A stretch of 64,000 nucleotides of DNA, from NCBI GenBank assembly GCA_958439205.1, contig OY288189.1:186001-250000 (forward strand), read 5' to 3'. Source of the DNA: an uncultured Allorhizobium sp. Lineage in GTDB: Bacteria > Pseudomonadota > Alphaproteobacteria > Rhizobiales > Rhizobiaceae. The notes below the pieces were generated by a model. That model saw only the letters and a list, made by a program, of their open reading frames with translations, had not been told where the DNA came from and did no database searches. Below are positions 9,578 through 17,637 of this stretch, piece after piece. The translations under genes and the position numbers were made by a program. Numbering within the stretch: the first letter of the stretch is position 1; each line of letters opens with the position of its first letter.

Positions 9578-10042
9578 TCAATAGAAGGGCGACTGGCAGA
9601 CCTTGTAGTAGCCGCTCGACGAGAGGAACTGGTTGGTGCGCGGATTGTAGGACCTGTAGCGGTTCAGGCACCAATCGACATGGCGCTCCCAGCCGCGACC
9701 GGGCGGGCGATAACCAGGATCGGCATAAACCGGCGGGCGAGGCCGCGGACGGTAACCGGGCTCCACATAGACGGGCGGACGCGGGCGGGGACGATAGACC
9801 GGCGGCTCGTCATAAACGGATGGCGGATAATATTCCGGCGGCAGAGGGCGCGGGCGGCGCGGCGGCGGACGGTCCCAGGTCTCGTAGCAACCTGAGAAGT
9901 CGCAGACGAGATCGACCTGTTCAGCATCCGTGTGCTGGCCCAGGACCGGCTGGACCGGTTTCGGCATGGCGGCTTCCGCCACAGGGGTGAAAATCTGGGT
10001 GCCGGCCAATGCCAGAGCCACAAAAGCGGAGCGTAACTTCAT
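9578..10042 (-). CDS. BA14K-family secreted protein
   Basis: 154-aa protein with a signal peptide at residues 1-25 and a C-terminal BA14K-type domain (HVDWCLNRYRSYNP ... GYYKVCQSPFY with two conserved cysteines). BA14K was described as an immunoreactive lectin-like protein of Brucella, and the domain is common in Rhizobiales envelopes. Between the two lies a proline-arginine-tyrosine linker with near-identical units (RPRPRPPVYVEPGY and RPRPRPPVYADPGY). The start at 10042 gives a clean signal peptide; the frame extends nine codons further upstream. Expected location is periplasm or cell surface. It is a single-gene unit. Confidence 0.85.
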   Translation of the reverse strand: MKLRSAFVALALAGTQIFTPVAEAAMPKPVQPVLGQHTDAEQVDLVCDFSGCYETWDRPPPRRPRPLPPEYYPPSVYDEPPVYRPRPRPPVYVEPGYRPRPRPPVYADPGYRPPGRGWERHVDWCLNRYRSYNPRTNQFLSSSGYYKVCQSPFY

Positions 10043-10257
10043 CTCGTCATCCTGTTCTGGTCCCGGCAAAGTGCAAGAGGCGCTTCGCCGACTGCGAGAT
10101 AGAGCGGATTGATCACGGCTTTTTCACGACGGCGTCATCGGCATCACCAGAAGCTTCAAACGGCCACAAGCCCTATCCACCGGGGCGTTGAGCGTGAGCG
10201 CACGAGGCTCTTTCGAAGCGCTTTCGACATGCTGACACGAAAACTTCAAAATGGCGG

Positions 10258-10286
10258 TTGACAGGCCGAAGCAGTCCCTTTACACG
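10258..10286 (+). promoter_or_regulatory. Promoter of tRNA-Leu
   Basis: A consensus -35 box TTGACA at 10258-10263, then 17 bases, then a weaker -10 (TACACG at 10281-10286). The start point would fall about four bases before the mature tRNA 5' end. Confidence 0.6.
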
Positions 10287-10296
10287 GCTCCTCGTC

Positions 10297-10383
10297 GCCC
10301 AGATGGCGGAATTGGTAGACGCGCCAGCTTCAGGTGCTGGTACTCGAAAGGGTGTGGAGGTTCGAGTCCTCTTCTGGGCACCA
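10297..10383 (+). tRNA. tRNA-Leu (anticodon CAG)
   Basis: 87-base class II tRNA with encoded CCA. The acceptor stem pairs GCCCAGA with TCTGGGC. The anticodon stem CCAGC/GCTGG encloses the loop TTCAGGT, giving anticodon CAG at 10331-10333, which reads the leucine codon CUG. The long variable arm and the T-loop GGTTCGAGTCC are present. A strong terminator follows at 10429. Confidence 0.97.
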
Positions 10384-10428
10384 AATTCCGATTTGAGATC
10401 AGCAGTTTATGCGATCGTCAAACAGTTG

Positions 10429-10456
10429 AAAAAAGCCCGGCTTGCCGGGCTTTTTT
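10429..10456 (+). terminator. Terminator downstream of tRNA-Leu
   Basis: 12-bp stem AAAAAAGCCCGG / CCGGGCTTTTTT with a CTTG loop, a textbook intrinsic terminator 46 bases after the tRNA. Confidence 0.9.
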
Positions 10457-10556
10457 CTTGTCTGCCGATAGGCTTTTGACGCCTTTGCAAAGCCATTTTC
10501 GACCGCATTCCGCAGCCCTTTCCCGAACGCCCGCGCATAGCCGAAAAGGACAGACC

Positions 10557-10778
10557 ATGGACGAGACCGTCGCCATCGAAAGCCGCAGCGAATTCGCCCT
10601 CTGGGCCATCGAGCGGGCCAAGGAAATCGTCGCGCAGGAAGGCACGGCGCTGGCGCTCGCGGCACGCGACATGGACGAAGAAGGTCTGCGTGAGGCCGGC
10701 CAGAAGCTCGGCGGCGCGATCAGCGAAGTGCTGCTCGAAGTGTTCGACGGCCTGCTCGGCGAGCTCGAACAGGGCTGA
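10557..10778 (+). CDS. Small acidic protein of unknown function
   Basis: 73-aa protein beginning MDETVAIES, behind an AAAAGGA ribosome site. It is rich in Glu, Ala and Leu and is predicted to be mostly helical, with two amphipathic helices (about residues 12-40 and 42-70). There is no signal peptide, membrane segment or cysteine. I do not recognise a family. It lies between the tRNA-Leu terminator and the convergent TadG-like gene. The good ribosome site and unbroken, typical codon use support a real gene, but the function is unknown. Confidence 0.65.
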   Translation: MDETVAIESRSEFALWAIERAKEIVAQEGTALALAARDMDEEGLREAGQKLGGAISEVLLEVFDGLLGELEQG

Positions 10779-10843
10779 CGCCAGATGGGGGCGTCCAGCC
10801 GACGCCCCATCCCTTCCGGACTGCAATTTTCACCCCGCCTGGC

Positions 10844-12076
10844 TCAACGCAGGATGCGGGGATTGGCGAGGCCACTGGTGGACGTCGTTCCACCCGCCTC
10901 CAGCGGCTCGATCTTCCAGTTCGACGAATTCATGATGATCGTGTTGACCACCAACGTGATGTTGTTCGTCTGGTTTGTCGTCGAATTGTAGGTCACGTCG
11001 CGATTGGGCAGATGAATGATGCCCTTGAGGATCTCACCCTTGCTGCCGTTGAAGATGTATTGCTGCGGATAGCGGTTGTTGCTCGCATCGCTCGTCTTCT
11101 CGAACATCAGGATGTTTTTGTAGTCGCCCGAAGTCGGGGCGGTCGCCGTAAAGGTCAGGCCGCCATTGGCGCGAATCTCGCTGTTGACGTCGGGGAAGTA
11201 GAAGGTCACGCCCTCGGCCTTTACGGTCGCGCCCGAGTTGATGATCATGCGGCCGGAAATGATGTGCAGGCCCGGCTTGAAGGTGATGGTCGGCGAACCG
11301 TTGAAGGTCGTTCCGCAGTGCTTGCCCGGCTGGAGCGTGATGGACTGGCCGTCCATCGTGCCCGATGTGGTGCAGTTTGCCGGGATCTGGGGCTCCGGCA
11401 TCTTGCCGGCAAATGGATCGGCTTCGGCAGCACATTTGGTCTCAAGATTGGTGAGTGTGCCACCATTCTTGATGTAATTGGCGCCCTTGACGCAGAACTT
11501 CGCCGTATTGATCGTCGCGCCCGCATTCATGATGAAGGCAGGGTTGCTGGTCGAATGGACATGGACCTCGCATTTGGTCGATTTGACATTGGCACCCGAG
11601 TTGATCAGCACCGCCTGGTTCTGATTGCCAAGCGCATAGATGCAGCCATTGCCACCGGTCGCCTTTGCGGCGCTGGCCGCCACCGTGGTGTTGACGCCGA
11701 CGTTGAAGTTCGACAGCCCGATGATGCCGAGGAAGCGGTTGTCGACCGCCTGCTGGTAACCACCGGTGATCGAACCATCGCTGTTGATCGTCAGAACGAA
11801 GCCCGTCGTTTCGCTGAGCTTATCCTCCTCGGCGCTGAGGCCGAGGAAATTGCGCGCCTCCAGTTCCTGAGCGCTTTTGCCACTCTTGCGGGCGGCTGCC
11901 AGCATGGCGGCATCGAGTTGCGCCTGCATGTCGACGCGGGTGTTGTAAGCGGAGGCGACATCGAGCGCACCGCCGGCGGACACGAGCAGAACCGGCGCGA
12001 GCAGCGCGGAGATGATGCCAAAATTGCCAGAGCGATCCAGCCAACCCTGACGAAGCTTTTCCAGAAACATGCCCAT
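10844..12076 (-). CDS. TadE/TadG-like pilus-associated protein with beta-solenoid-like C-terminus
   Basis: 410-aa protein. The N-terminus has the TadG-type layout: a short basic segment (RQGWLDRSGNFG), one membrane helix at about residues 20-40, then the helix DMQAQLDAAMLAAARKSG. Such proteins are anchored in the inner membrane with a large periplasmic part and help Flp pilus assembly. The usual von Willebrand A domain of TadG is not seen. Instead, from about residue 150 on, there are repeated NSGA/NAGAT/NGGT/NSGAT turns typical of a right-handed beta-helix. The gene is about 34 kb from the Tad cluster and stands alone. Whether it serves that pilus is inference. Confidence 0.78.
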   Translation of the reverse strand: MGMFLEKLRQGWLDRSGNFGIISALLAPVLLVSAGGALDVASAYNTRVDMQAQLDAAMLAAARKSGKSAQELEARNFLGLSAEEDKLSETTGFVLTINSDGSITGGYQQAVDNRFLGIIGLSNFNVGVNTTVAASAAKATGGNGCIYALGNQNQAVLINSGANVKSTKCEVHVHSTSNPAFIMNAGATINTAKFCVKGANYIKNGGTLTNLETKCAAEADPFAGKMPEPQIPANCTTSGTMDGQSITLQPGKHCGTTFNGSPTITFKPGLHIISGRMIINSGATVKAEGVTFYFPDVNSEIRANGGLTFTATAPTSGDYKNILMFEKTSDASNNRYPQQYIFNGSKGEILKGIIHLPNRDVTYNSTTNQTNNITLVVNTIIMNSSNWKIEPLEAGGTTSTSGLANPRILR

Positions 12077-12262
12077 CCCTCTTTCGTCTCAAACAACGGG
12101 TGCGGGTCCAACCTCGATCGAGCGGACACAGCGTTTGAGGGAGCATCCGGGCAAGATGCTACTTTGAGGTTTGTTCCCTCGTTAAAATCTTAGACAAAGC
12201 GATCGCAATAGGGGGTTGCGCCGGCCTTTTCTGGACCAATCTGGCGTTTTCGTACCAGTTCG

Positions 12263-12649
12263 TCAGTCAATGACGCGCGGATTGACGCCCGGATACCATT
12301 GGCGACCGGTGCGTGGCGGCTGGGTCCCCTGATAGACGATGCCATTCTTTTCGCAGCGGTAGACTGTGTAAGGCAGGACATCGCGCAGCTCGCGCCGGCC
12401 TCCAAAGCCGGGTCGGGGGGACACGGTGCGGGTTTCGCAGGTGACGCCTTCACCGAACTGATTGGCTGGGTCCTGCGGCTTTACGCCGGGCAGATCCTTG
12501 AAGCTTTCCTGTCCGGCATTGCCCCAGGCGATGCCTTCGGCGGCGGAAGCGGGCGCAGCAAATGCCGCGAGGCAAACGAGCAGAGACGCCTGTGCAATTC
12601 TCCGGCTGATCTTGCGGGGCATGGGCTTCTTTTCGCGGACCGGCTGCAT
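12263..12649 (-). CDS. Secreted protein of unknown function
   Basis: 128-aa protein with a basic start, a hydrophobic stretch (ASLLVCLAAFAAP) and a probable signal cleavage after ASA at about residue 36. The mature part has two cysteines that could form a disulfide (TCETRTV and YRCEKNG) and ends WYPGVNPRVID. I start at the ATG at 12649, which follows GAGAAG by seven bases; the ATG at 12622 is an alternative. It lies 71 bases downstream of the NlpC/P60 gene in the same direction. The family is not recognised; the periplasm is the likely location. Confidence 0.72.
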   Translation of the reverse strand: MQPVREKKPMPRKISRRIAQASLLVCLAAFAAPASAAEGIAWGNAGQESFKDLPGVKPQDPANQFGEGVTCETRTVSPRPGFGGRRELRDVLPYTVYRCEKNGIVYQGTQPPRTGRQWYPGVNPRVID

Positions 12650-12720
12650 GGGCAATCTTCTCGTAAGCTTGGATGCGGTCGATATAAGCACTTGAGCCGC
12701 ACGGACCAACCCCGACTGCA

Positions 12721-13575
12721 TCACGTTTCGGCGACGGGGCGGCGGTAGCCTGTGGGTTCGCCGTAGAGCCATCCGATGCGTTCGATGGCCGCTGCAAGCG
12801 TTTCGCGCGCGACGCTCATGGTGTTGCCGTTGGCATGGATCATGGTCATCTCGTCTTCCATGATCGCCACATGCCCTTTCCAGAAGACGAGATCGCCGCG
12901 CCTGAGCTCGTGGCGGTCGATCGGCGTTCCGAGGCCTAAGGCCTGCATGTCGCTGTCGCGCGCAGCTCCATGGCCGGCCATGCGCATGGCAAGCTGCACG
13001 AGGCCGGAGCAATCGATGCCGAAGGCGGATTTGCCGCCCCAGAGATAGGGGGTTTCGAGGAAGAGGGCCCCGACCGAGACGTAGTCCGGCGCCGGCGGAT
13101 CCGACAGGGGCCGGAGGTGGCGGGCAACGAGGGCGCCACCATCGGCGAGGAGAAGGTATCGCGTGCCACGCGTTTCGGCTTCGCCCGATATCGTGAGCCG
13201 GCTGCCCATCGACAGGGCGGTGCGGGTCGGGAAACGCAGGTCGGCACCGGAATAGACGAAGGTGCGCGGGGCGGTAACGATGTGGGTCGGAGCGACGAGA
13301 GGGCCGAGGGCATCTTCCGGGAGGTAACCGACATAGCCGTCATCCACGGCCTGGACCCAGGCCCAGCCGCCGTTTCGCTCGAAGACGCGGACCTCCTCGC
13401 CCATCAGGACTTCGGTATCGATGCCGATGGAGAGATCAGGCTTGGGCCGCAGCGCCACGACCGGCTCGCTGACCATGGCAGGTTCAGGGGCGACGAAGCG
13501 TTCTGCTTCCACCTGGCCCTTGAGGGCGATGTCAGCGAGATCAGGGCGGAAGGCGTTCAGGCGCCGATCGAGCAT
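12721..13575 (-). CDS. NlpC/P60-family (C40) cell-wall peptidase with SH3-like domains
   Basis: 284-aa protein. The C-terminal half is an NlpC/P60 domain with catalytic Cys in DCSGLVQ (about residue 191), His in GHVAIM and a polar third residue in MIHANG. The N-terminal half, about residues 35-150, looks like two bacterial SH3 domains (EVRVFERNGGWAWVQAVDDGYVGYL). Family members cut D-glutamyl-diaminopimelate bonds in cell-wall peptides. There is no evident signal peptide, so it may act on recycled muropeptides in the cytoplasm, as the Dipeptidyl-peptidase VI type does. It follows the MarR gene by 11 bases and is probably in one operon with pepA. Confidence 0.88.
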   Translation of the reverse strand: MLDRRLNAFRPDLADIALKGQVEAERFVAPEPAMVSEPVVALRPKPDLSIGIDTEVLMGEEVRVFERNGGWAWVQAVDDGYVGYLPEDALGPLVAPTHIVTAPRTFVYSGADLRFPTRTALSMGSRLTISGEAETRGTRYLLLADGGALVARHLRPLSDPPAPDYVSVGALFLETPYLWGGKSAFGIDCSGLVQLAMRMAGHGAARDSDMQALGLGTPIDRHELRRGDLVFWKGHVAIMEDEMTMIHANGNTMSVARETLAAAIERIGWLYGEPTGYRRPVAET

Positions 13576-13586
13576 GGTAGTCTCCG

Positions 13587-13934
13587 TCAGCGGAGCGCGC
13601 GGCCCCGGGCGATGATGATATCGCCGAATTTTTCGAGGAAGAGCGCCCCTGAGACGGTGCGCTTGACGATGACGCTGCGCCGGTCGAGCTCGTCGCGGAC
13701 GCGGTCCACGAGACCCATCTCTCCCAGCATATCCAGCGCGCGGGTGATGACCGGCTTGGTGACGTTGAGGGTCGCGGCAAGGCCGCGCACCGTGTGTGGC
13801 GGAGGCACGAGATAGATCTCGAGCAGCACGGCGAGCTGGCGCATGGTGAGATCAGGGCCTTGGCTCTGGACCTGATCCAGCGTCACCCTATGCCAGAGGC
13901 CGAGCGCCTGGGTTGCCGTCATCTCGAGGCCCAT
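13587..13934 (-). CDS. MarR-family transcriptional regulator
   Basis: 115-aa winged-helix protein. The order LTMRQLAVLLEIY, HTVRGLAATLNVTKPVITRALDMLGEMGLVDRVRDELDRRSVIV matches the MarR helix-turn-helix and wing with its DxRR motif. Short N- and C-terminal dimerisation helices are present, but the protein is shorter than the usual 140 aa, so dimerisation may be reduced. It lies between pepA and the NlpC/P60 gene, all on the minus strand with short gaps, so it could control the peptide-degrading operon. The ligand is unknown. Confidence 0.82.
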   Translation of the reverse strand: MGLEMTATQALGLWHRVTLDQVQSQGPDLTMRQLAVLLEIYLVPPPHTVRGLAATLNVTKPVITRALDMLGEMGLVDRVRDELDRRSVIVKRTVSGALFLEKFGDIIIARGRALR

Positions 13935-14029
13935 GGCCCCTCCCCCCTCTTCACCGCGTGGGGCATCTGCCCCTCACCCATATCATTCCGGCAAAGGAAC
14001 GATCTGGCAAGGGGCGCTGTGTGGCAGGC

Positions 14030-15421
14030 TCAGTCGGTGCCTGACTGCAGGTAGCGGTAGAGGGCACGGATCGCCTGGGCCTCGCCGCCGACGGGCGAAT
14101 GGGCGCGCTCGGTCTGCGACCAGCCGAAGATATCGAAATGTGCCCAGCGGCGACCGGGCGAGACGAAGCGCTTGAGGAAAAGCGCGGCGGTGATTGCGCC
14201 TGCCATGCCGCCGGAGGGGGCATTGGTGAGGTCGGCGATCTGGGCTTTGAGCATGCGCTCGTAACCCTTGTGAAGCGGCAGGCGCCACAGGGGATCGTCG
14301 ACCTCAAGGCTTGCTTCGGCCAGCGCGTGGGCCAGGTCCTCGTCGTCGGTGAAGAAGGGCGGCAGGTCGGGGCCGAGAGCGACGCGTGCGGCGCCGGTCA
14401 GGGTCGCCATGTCGATCAAGAGTTCTGGCTCCTCGGCATCGGCATAGCTCAGCGCATCCGCGAGGATCAGCCGGCCTTCGGCATCGGTGTTGTCGATCTG
14501 GACGGTGAGGCCCTTGCGGCTCTTGTAAACGTCACCGGGGCGGAAGGCATTGCCGGCGATGGCGTTTTCGACGGCGGGGATGACGACGTGCAGGTCGACC
14601 TTCAGCTTGGCGTCCATGATCATCAGGGCGAGGCCGAGAACATTGGCGGCACCGCCCATATCCTTCTTCATCAGCAGCATGGAGGAGGCCGGCTTGATGT
14701 CGAGGCCGCCGGTGTCGAAGCTCACGCCCTTGCCGACGAGCGTGACCTTGCGGTGACCCTTCTTGCCCCAGCGCATCTCGATGAGGCGAGGTGCGACCGT
14801 GGAGGCGCGGCCGACCGCATGGATGAGGGGGAAGTTCTTTTCGATCAACTCGTCGCCGGTGATGACGGAGACTTCGGCCTTGTAGTGTTCGGCCAGGCGG
14901 CGGACCGCGGCTTCGAGATCGGCCGGGCTCATGTCGTTGGCGGGCGTGTTGATCAGATCGCGGGCGAGAAAGACGCCGGCAATCTGGCGCTTGATGTCGG
15001 CGGCATCGGCATCCTGGGGAATGAGCAGGCGCGGTTCCGTGACGCGTTCGGAGCGATAGCGGTCGAAGCTGTAGGCGCCGAGGCCATAGCCCAGCAGAAG
15101 GCGGTTGGCGGTGAGCGGCGCGGTCTCGACATGCCATTCACCGGCCGGCAGGGCGCGGGCGAGCTTGCCGGTCAGATAGGGGTTTTCCGAGGGGTTGGCG
15201 CCGAGGCCGAAGAGTGCTCCACCGACATGGGCATCGGCCGTCGGGATCAAGAGGACCGAACCGGGCTCGGCCTTGAAGCCGGCCTTCTTCGCCCAATCGA
15301 GCGCGAGCGGCTCAAGCGTGCCGGTTTCGACATGGGCCGGGGTGACGGCGAAGACCGGCAGCGTCTTTCCGCCCTTGGTGCTGAAGGGGGACGGTCTTTC
15401 GATGTACTGGAACGGGGCCAT
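14030..15421 (-). CDS. pepA: Leucyl aminopeptidase (M17)
   Basis: 463-aa cytosolic metallo-aminopeptidase of family M17, which removes N-terminal residues from peptides as a hexamer with two metal ions. The signature NTDAEGRL is present (about residue 310), with upstream GKGVSFDTGGLDIKP and KKDMGG supplying metal ligands and the catalytic Lys. The N-terminal macro-like domain is shorter than in E. coli PepA, as in the rhizobial leucyl aminopeptidase subgroup. I start at the ATG at 15421 (MAPFQYIERP). It heads a minus-strand group with the MarR regulator and the NlpC/P60 peptidase; the tadD gene is divergent. Confidence 0.95.
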   Translation of the reverse strand: MAPFQYIERPSPFSTKGGKTLPVFAVTPAHVETGTLEPLALDWAKKAGFKAEPGSVLLIPTADAHVGGALFGLGANPSENPYLTGKLARALPAGEWHVETAPLTANRLLLGYGLGAYSFDRYRSERVTEPRLLIPQDADAADIKRQIAGVFLARDLINTPANDMSPADLEAAVRRLAEHYKAEVSVITGDELIEKNFPLIHAVGRASTVAPRLIEMRWGKKGHRKVTLVGKGVSFDTGGLDIKPASSMLLMKKDMGGAANVLGLALMIMDAKLKVDLHVVIPAVENAIAGNAFRPGDVYKSRKGLTVQIDNTDAEGRLILADALSYADAEEPELLIDMATLTGAARVALGPDLPPFFTDDEDLAHALAEASLEVDDPLWRLPLHKGYERMLKAQIADLTNAPSGGMAGAITAALFLKRFVSPGRRWAHFDIFGWSQTERAHSPVGGEAQAIRALYRYLQSGTD

Positions 15422-15468
15422 GATGGACGCTTTCTGGGAGTCGCCTTGAGAATCGCAGGGATGCTCGA

Positions 15469-15490
15469 TTAACACTCCATTAGGGTTAAC
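15469..15490. promoter_or_regulatory. CtrA-like box between pepA and tadD
   Basis: TTAA-N7-TTAG at 15469-15483 differs by one base from the CtrA site TTAA-N7-TTAA, and a GTTAAC follows at 15485-15490. It lies in the 146-base gap between divergent pepA and tadD. CtrA controls cell-cycle and pilus genes in alphaproteobacteria. The match is short and could be chance. Confidence 0.35.
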
Positions 15491-15567
15491 GGATTATTGC
15501 TTGAGCGGAGATTGCGCCGTCCGGGACAAGGGCGGCGGTGGGGACTATTCAACTCAGGACGATCACC

Positions 15568-16389
15568 ATGCGCATGCAAAACCCAGGCTCCGCAAACCGT
15601 TTGCAGATCATGGCCACGGCTGGTCTCGTACTCGCCGCGCTTGCGCTGACCGGCTGCGCATCGTCCAAGAAGGAGCTGACGACCGGCTCGATCCCGAAGG
15701 CGAATCGCCAGCTCGATGCGCTGAGCGGACCGCAGCTTTCCCGCGCTGTTGACGGTATCGGTCAGGCCTATGAACGCAATCCACGCGACCGCAATACCGG
15801 ACTTTCCTACGCCAACGGCCTGATGATGACCGGGCGAAACACCCAGGCGCTGGCCGTCATGCAGCAGGTGGCGATTGCCCATCCGAGCGACCGCGAAGTG
15901 CTGGCAGCCCTCGGCAAGGCGCAGGCCGCAGCGGGGCAGCTCGAAAAGGCGCTTGGCACCATCCAGCGGGCACAGACACCCGACCGGCCCGACTGGCGTC
16001 TCTACTCGGCCGAAGGTGCTGTGCTCGACCAGCTTGGCCGCTCCAGCGAAGCGCGCTCGCGTTACCGCATGGCGCTGCAGATCCAGCCGAATGATCCGAG
16101 CGTGATTTCCAACATGGGCATGTCCTTCGTGCTCTCGGGCGACCTGAAGACGGCGGAAGACTATCTGCGCCAGGCCAGCCAGCAGCCGGGTGCGGACAGC
16201 CGCGTGCGCCAGAACCTGGCACTGGTAGTCGGCCTGCAGGGCCGGTTCCAGGAGGCCGAGCAACTGGCGGCGCAGGAGCTTGATCCGCAGCAGGCAGCCG
16301 CCAACCTGCAATATCTGCGCGGCATGCTCGCCCAGCAGAACTCCTGGAAGCAGCTTTCAAGCCAGGACATGCCGAAGAAGAAGAGCTGA
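15568..16389 (+). CDS. tadD: TadD-like TPR lipoprotein
   Basis: 273-aa outer-membrane-directed lipoprotein. The signal peptide ends in the lipobox LTGC with the lipidated Cys at residue 30. The mature part has five or so tetratricopeptide units, for example NTGLSYANGLMMTGRN, REVLAALGKAQAAAGQLEKAL and PSVISNMGMSFVLSGDLKTAEDYLRQA. TadD helps assemble or place the secretin of the Flp/Tad pilus. Here it lies 32 kb from the main Tad cluster, in a divergent unit with pepA. The ATG at 15568 is chosen; a second ATG six bases later is also possible. The family is clear, but a role in this pilus is inferred. Confidence 0.85.
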   Translation: MRMQNPGSANRLQIMATAGLVLAALALTGCASSKKELTTGSIPKANRQLDALSGPQLSRAVDGIGQAYERNPRDRNTGLSYANGLMMTGRNTQALAVMQQVAIAHPSDREVLAALGKAQAAAGQLEKALGTIQRAQTPDRPDWRLYSAEGAVLDQLGRSSEARSRYRMALQIQPNDPSVISNMGMSFVLSGDLKTAEDYLRQASQQPGADSRVRQNLALVVGLQGRFQEAEQLAAQELDPQQAAANLQYLRGMLAQQNSWKQLSSQDMPKKKS

Positions 16390-16395
16390 GAGGCT

Positions 16396-16983
16396 TCAAT
16401 CCGGAAAGATGAGGTTCGACCGGCCGCTGGTGAGATCGCGCACCAGCCGGATCGCCTGATCCTCGTCGCCCTCTCGCAGGGTGACCGTCAGGTCCACGCC
16501 CTCAGCCGTGAAACTCTCGGCAAGGACCAGATGCGGAATCGCGGTCAGTCGCGACTTGACCAGAGCGAGATCGGAAAAGCCGACTGCGCAAAGGCCCGAG
16601 ACCAGCGGGATGATCTCGCGCTTTTCCGCTGCGCGGAGCATCTGGGCTGCGGTTCCGCCATAGGCGCGGACAAGACCGCCGCTGCCGAGCAGGATGCCGC
16701 CAAAGAAGCGGGTGACCACCACCACGACGCCATCGAGATCCTGACCATCGATCGCCTGGAGGATCGGCTTACCGGCCGTGCCTGAGGGTTCACCGTCATC
16801 GGAGAAGCGATAGGCCTGCCCGATGCGCCAGGCCCAGCAATTGTGATTGGCGGCGGGATCCGAGACGCTTGCGAGAAAAGCCTTGGCTTCGTCTTCGCTG
16901 GCAATCGGTGTCGCCTTGCCGATGAAACGGCTCTTCTTGATGTCCTGGACGAATTCGACGGAAGTGACGAGCGTGTGGGGCAT
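16396..16983 (-). CDS. YigZ/IMPACT-family protein (UPF0029)
   Basis: 195-aa protein. The IMPACT-type N-terminal domain is clear: KKSRFIGKATPI, NHNCWAWRIG, FSDDGEPSGTAGKPIL and VVVVVTRFFGGILLGSGGLVRAYG. The C-terminal half fits the DUF1949 ferredoxin-like domain. Bacterial YigZ proteins are of uncertain function; the eukaryotic relative IMPACT regulates the GCN2 kinase. It is convergent with tadD, with only six bases between the stops, and is followed by a small gene of unknown function on the same strand. Expected location is the cytoplasm. Confidence 0.9.
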   Translation of the reverse strand: MPHTLVTSVEFVQDIKKSRFIGKATPIASEDEAKAFLASVSDPAANHNCWAWRIGQAYRFSDDGEPSGTAGKPILQAIDGQDLDGVVVVVTRFFGGILLGSGGLVRAYGGTAAQMLRAAEKREIIPLVSGLCAVGFSDLALVKSRLTAIPHLVLAESFTAEGVDLTVTLREGDEDQAIRLVRDLTSGRSNLIFPD

Positions 16984-16990
16984 GGCCGGC

Positions 16991-17383
16991 TCAGCCGTGC
17001 TTCTCGTGGGCCGCGAGCCATTCGGCGAGCGCTGCGATCACCGAAAGCCGCAAGGACGCCTTCATGGCGAGTGCGCGGGTGAGCGAGGCATCGCGGCTGG
17101 AAAAGCCGAGCTCGGCCATCACACCTGATGGGGATAGCTTTCGGGCGCGCATCACCGTTTCGATCCGCTCGATGGTCGAGGGCAGGAGATAGCGGCCATT
17201 GGCGATGAGGGCTGCGGCATCCTCCGGGACAGGCTCGGCGCCTGAAGGCTTCTCAGCACTGGAGCCTGCCGCGCGTGCGCCGGCCGAGACCAGATCGAGG
17301 AAGGCCTGACGCTCCTCGGGATCTGCTGATGTCCAGGCCTTGAGGAGCTTCTTCAGCGGGCTGGGCTTCTCTTTCTTCGACAT
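16991..17383 (-). CDS. Conserved-looking protein of unknown function
   Basis: 130-aa protein starting MSKKEKPSPLKKLLKAW. It has a basic N-terminus, a short helical segment (DPEERQAFLDLV), a low-complexity middle rich in Ala, Gly and Glu, and a helical C-terminal domain (GRYLLPSTIERIETVMRARKLSPSGVMAELGF) that might be a helix-turn-helix. The stop lies seven bases before the YigZ gene start, so the two are an operon. I do not recognise the family. The frame is open upstream of 17383 but that part lacks a ribosome site. Confidence 0.7.
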   Translation of the reverse strand: MSKKEKPSPLKKLLKAWTSADPEERQAFLDLVSAGARAAGSSAEKPSGAEPVPEDAAALIANGRYLLPSTIERIETVMRARKLSPSGVMAELGFSSRDASLTRALAMKASLRLSVIAALAEWLAAHEKHG

Positions 17384-17637
17384 GACCGGCTTTCTGTTGG
17401 TGTCCGTCCATAGCCCGAGCGGGGAGCCGGTGCGAGAAAAAAACTTGAGCTTCCGCTTCTTCCAGTGCCGGGCAAAATTCGGCTTTGGCAACAGCGGCAT
17501 CGGGGCTGCAAAGGGCCTGGACAGACCTCTCGTGCATTAGCTTTTTCTGCCGGACGGAAAGCGGTCGTTAACCTTTATTTTCTACTCAGATAGCTCAGTT
17601 TTCGCGTCCCCGTATCCCGTCAGAGTTCAGGTTTTCG

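Noticed and set aside
12190..12453. 87-codon minus-strand frame overlapping the secreted protein at 12263
   Set aside because: Another frame of the secreted protein gene, which has a signal peptide and better start; no support for the overlap.
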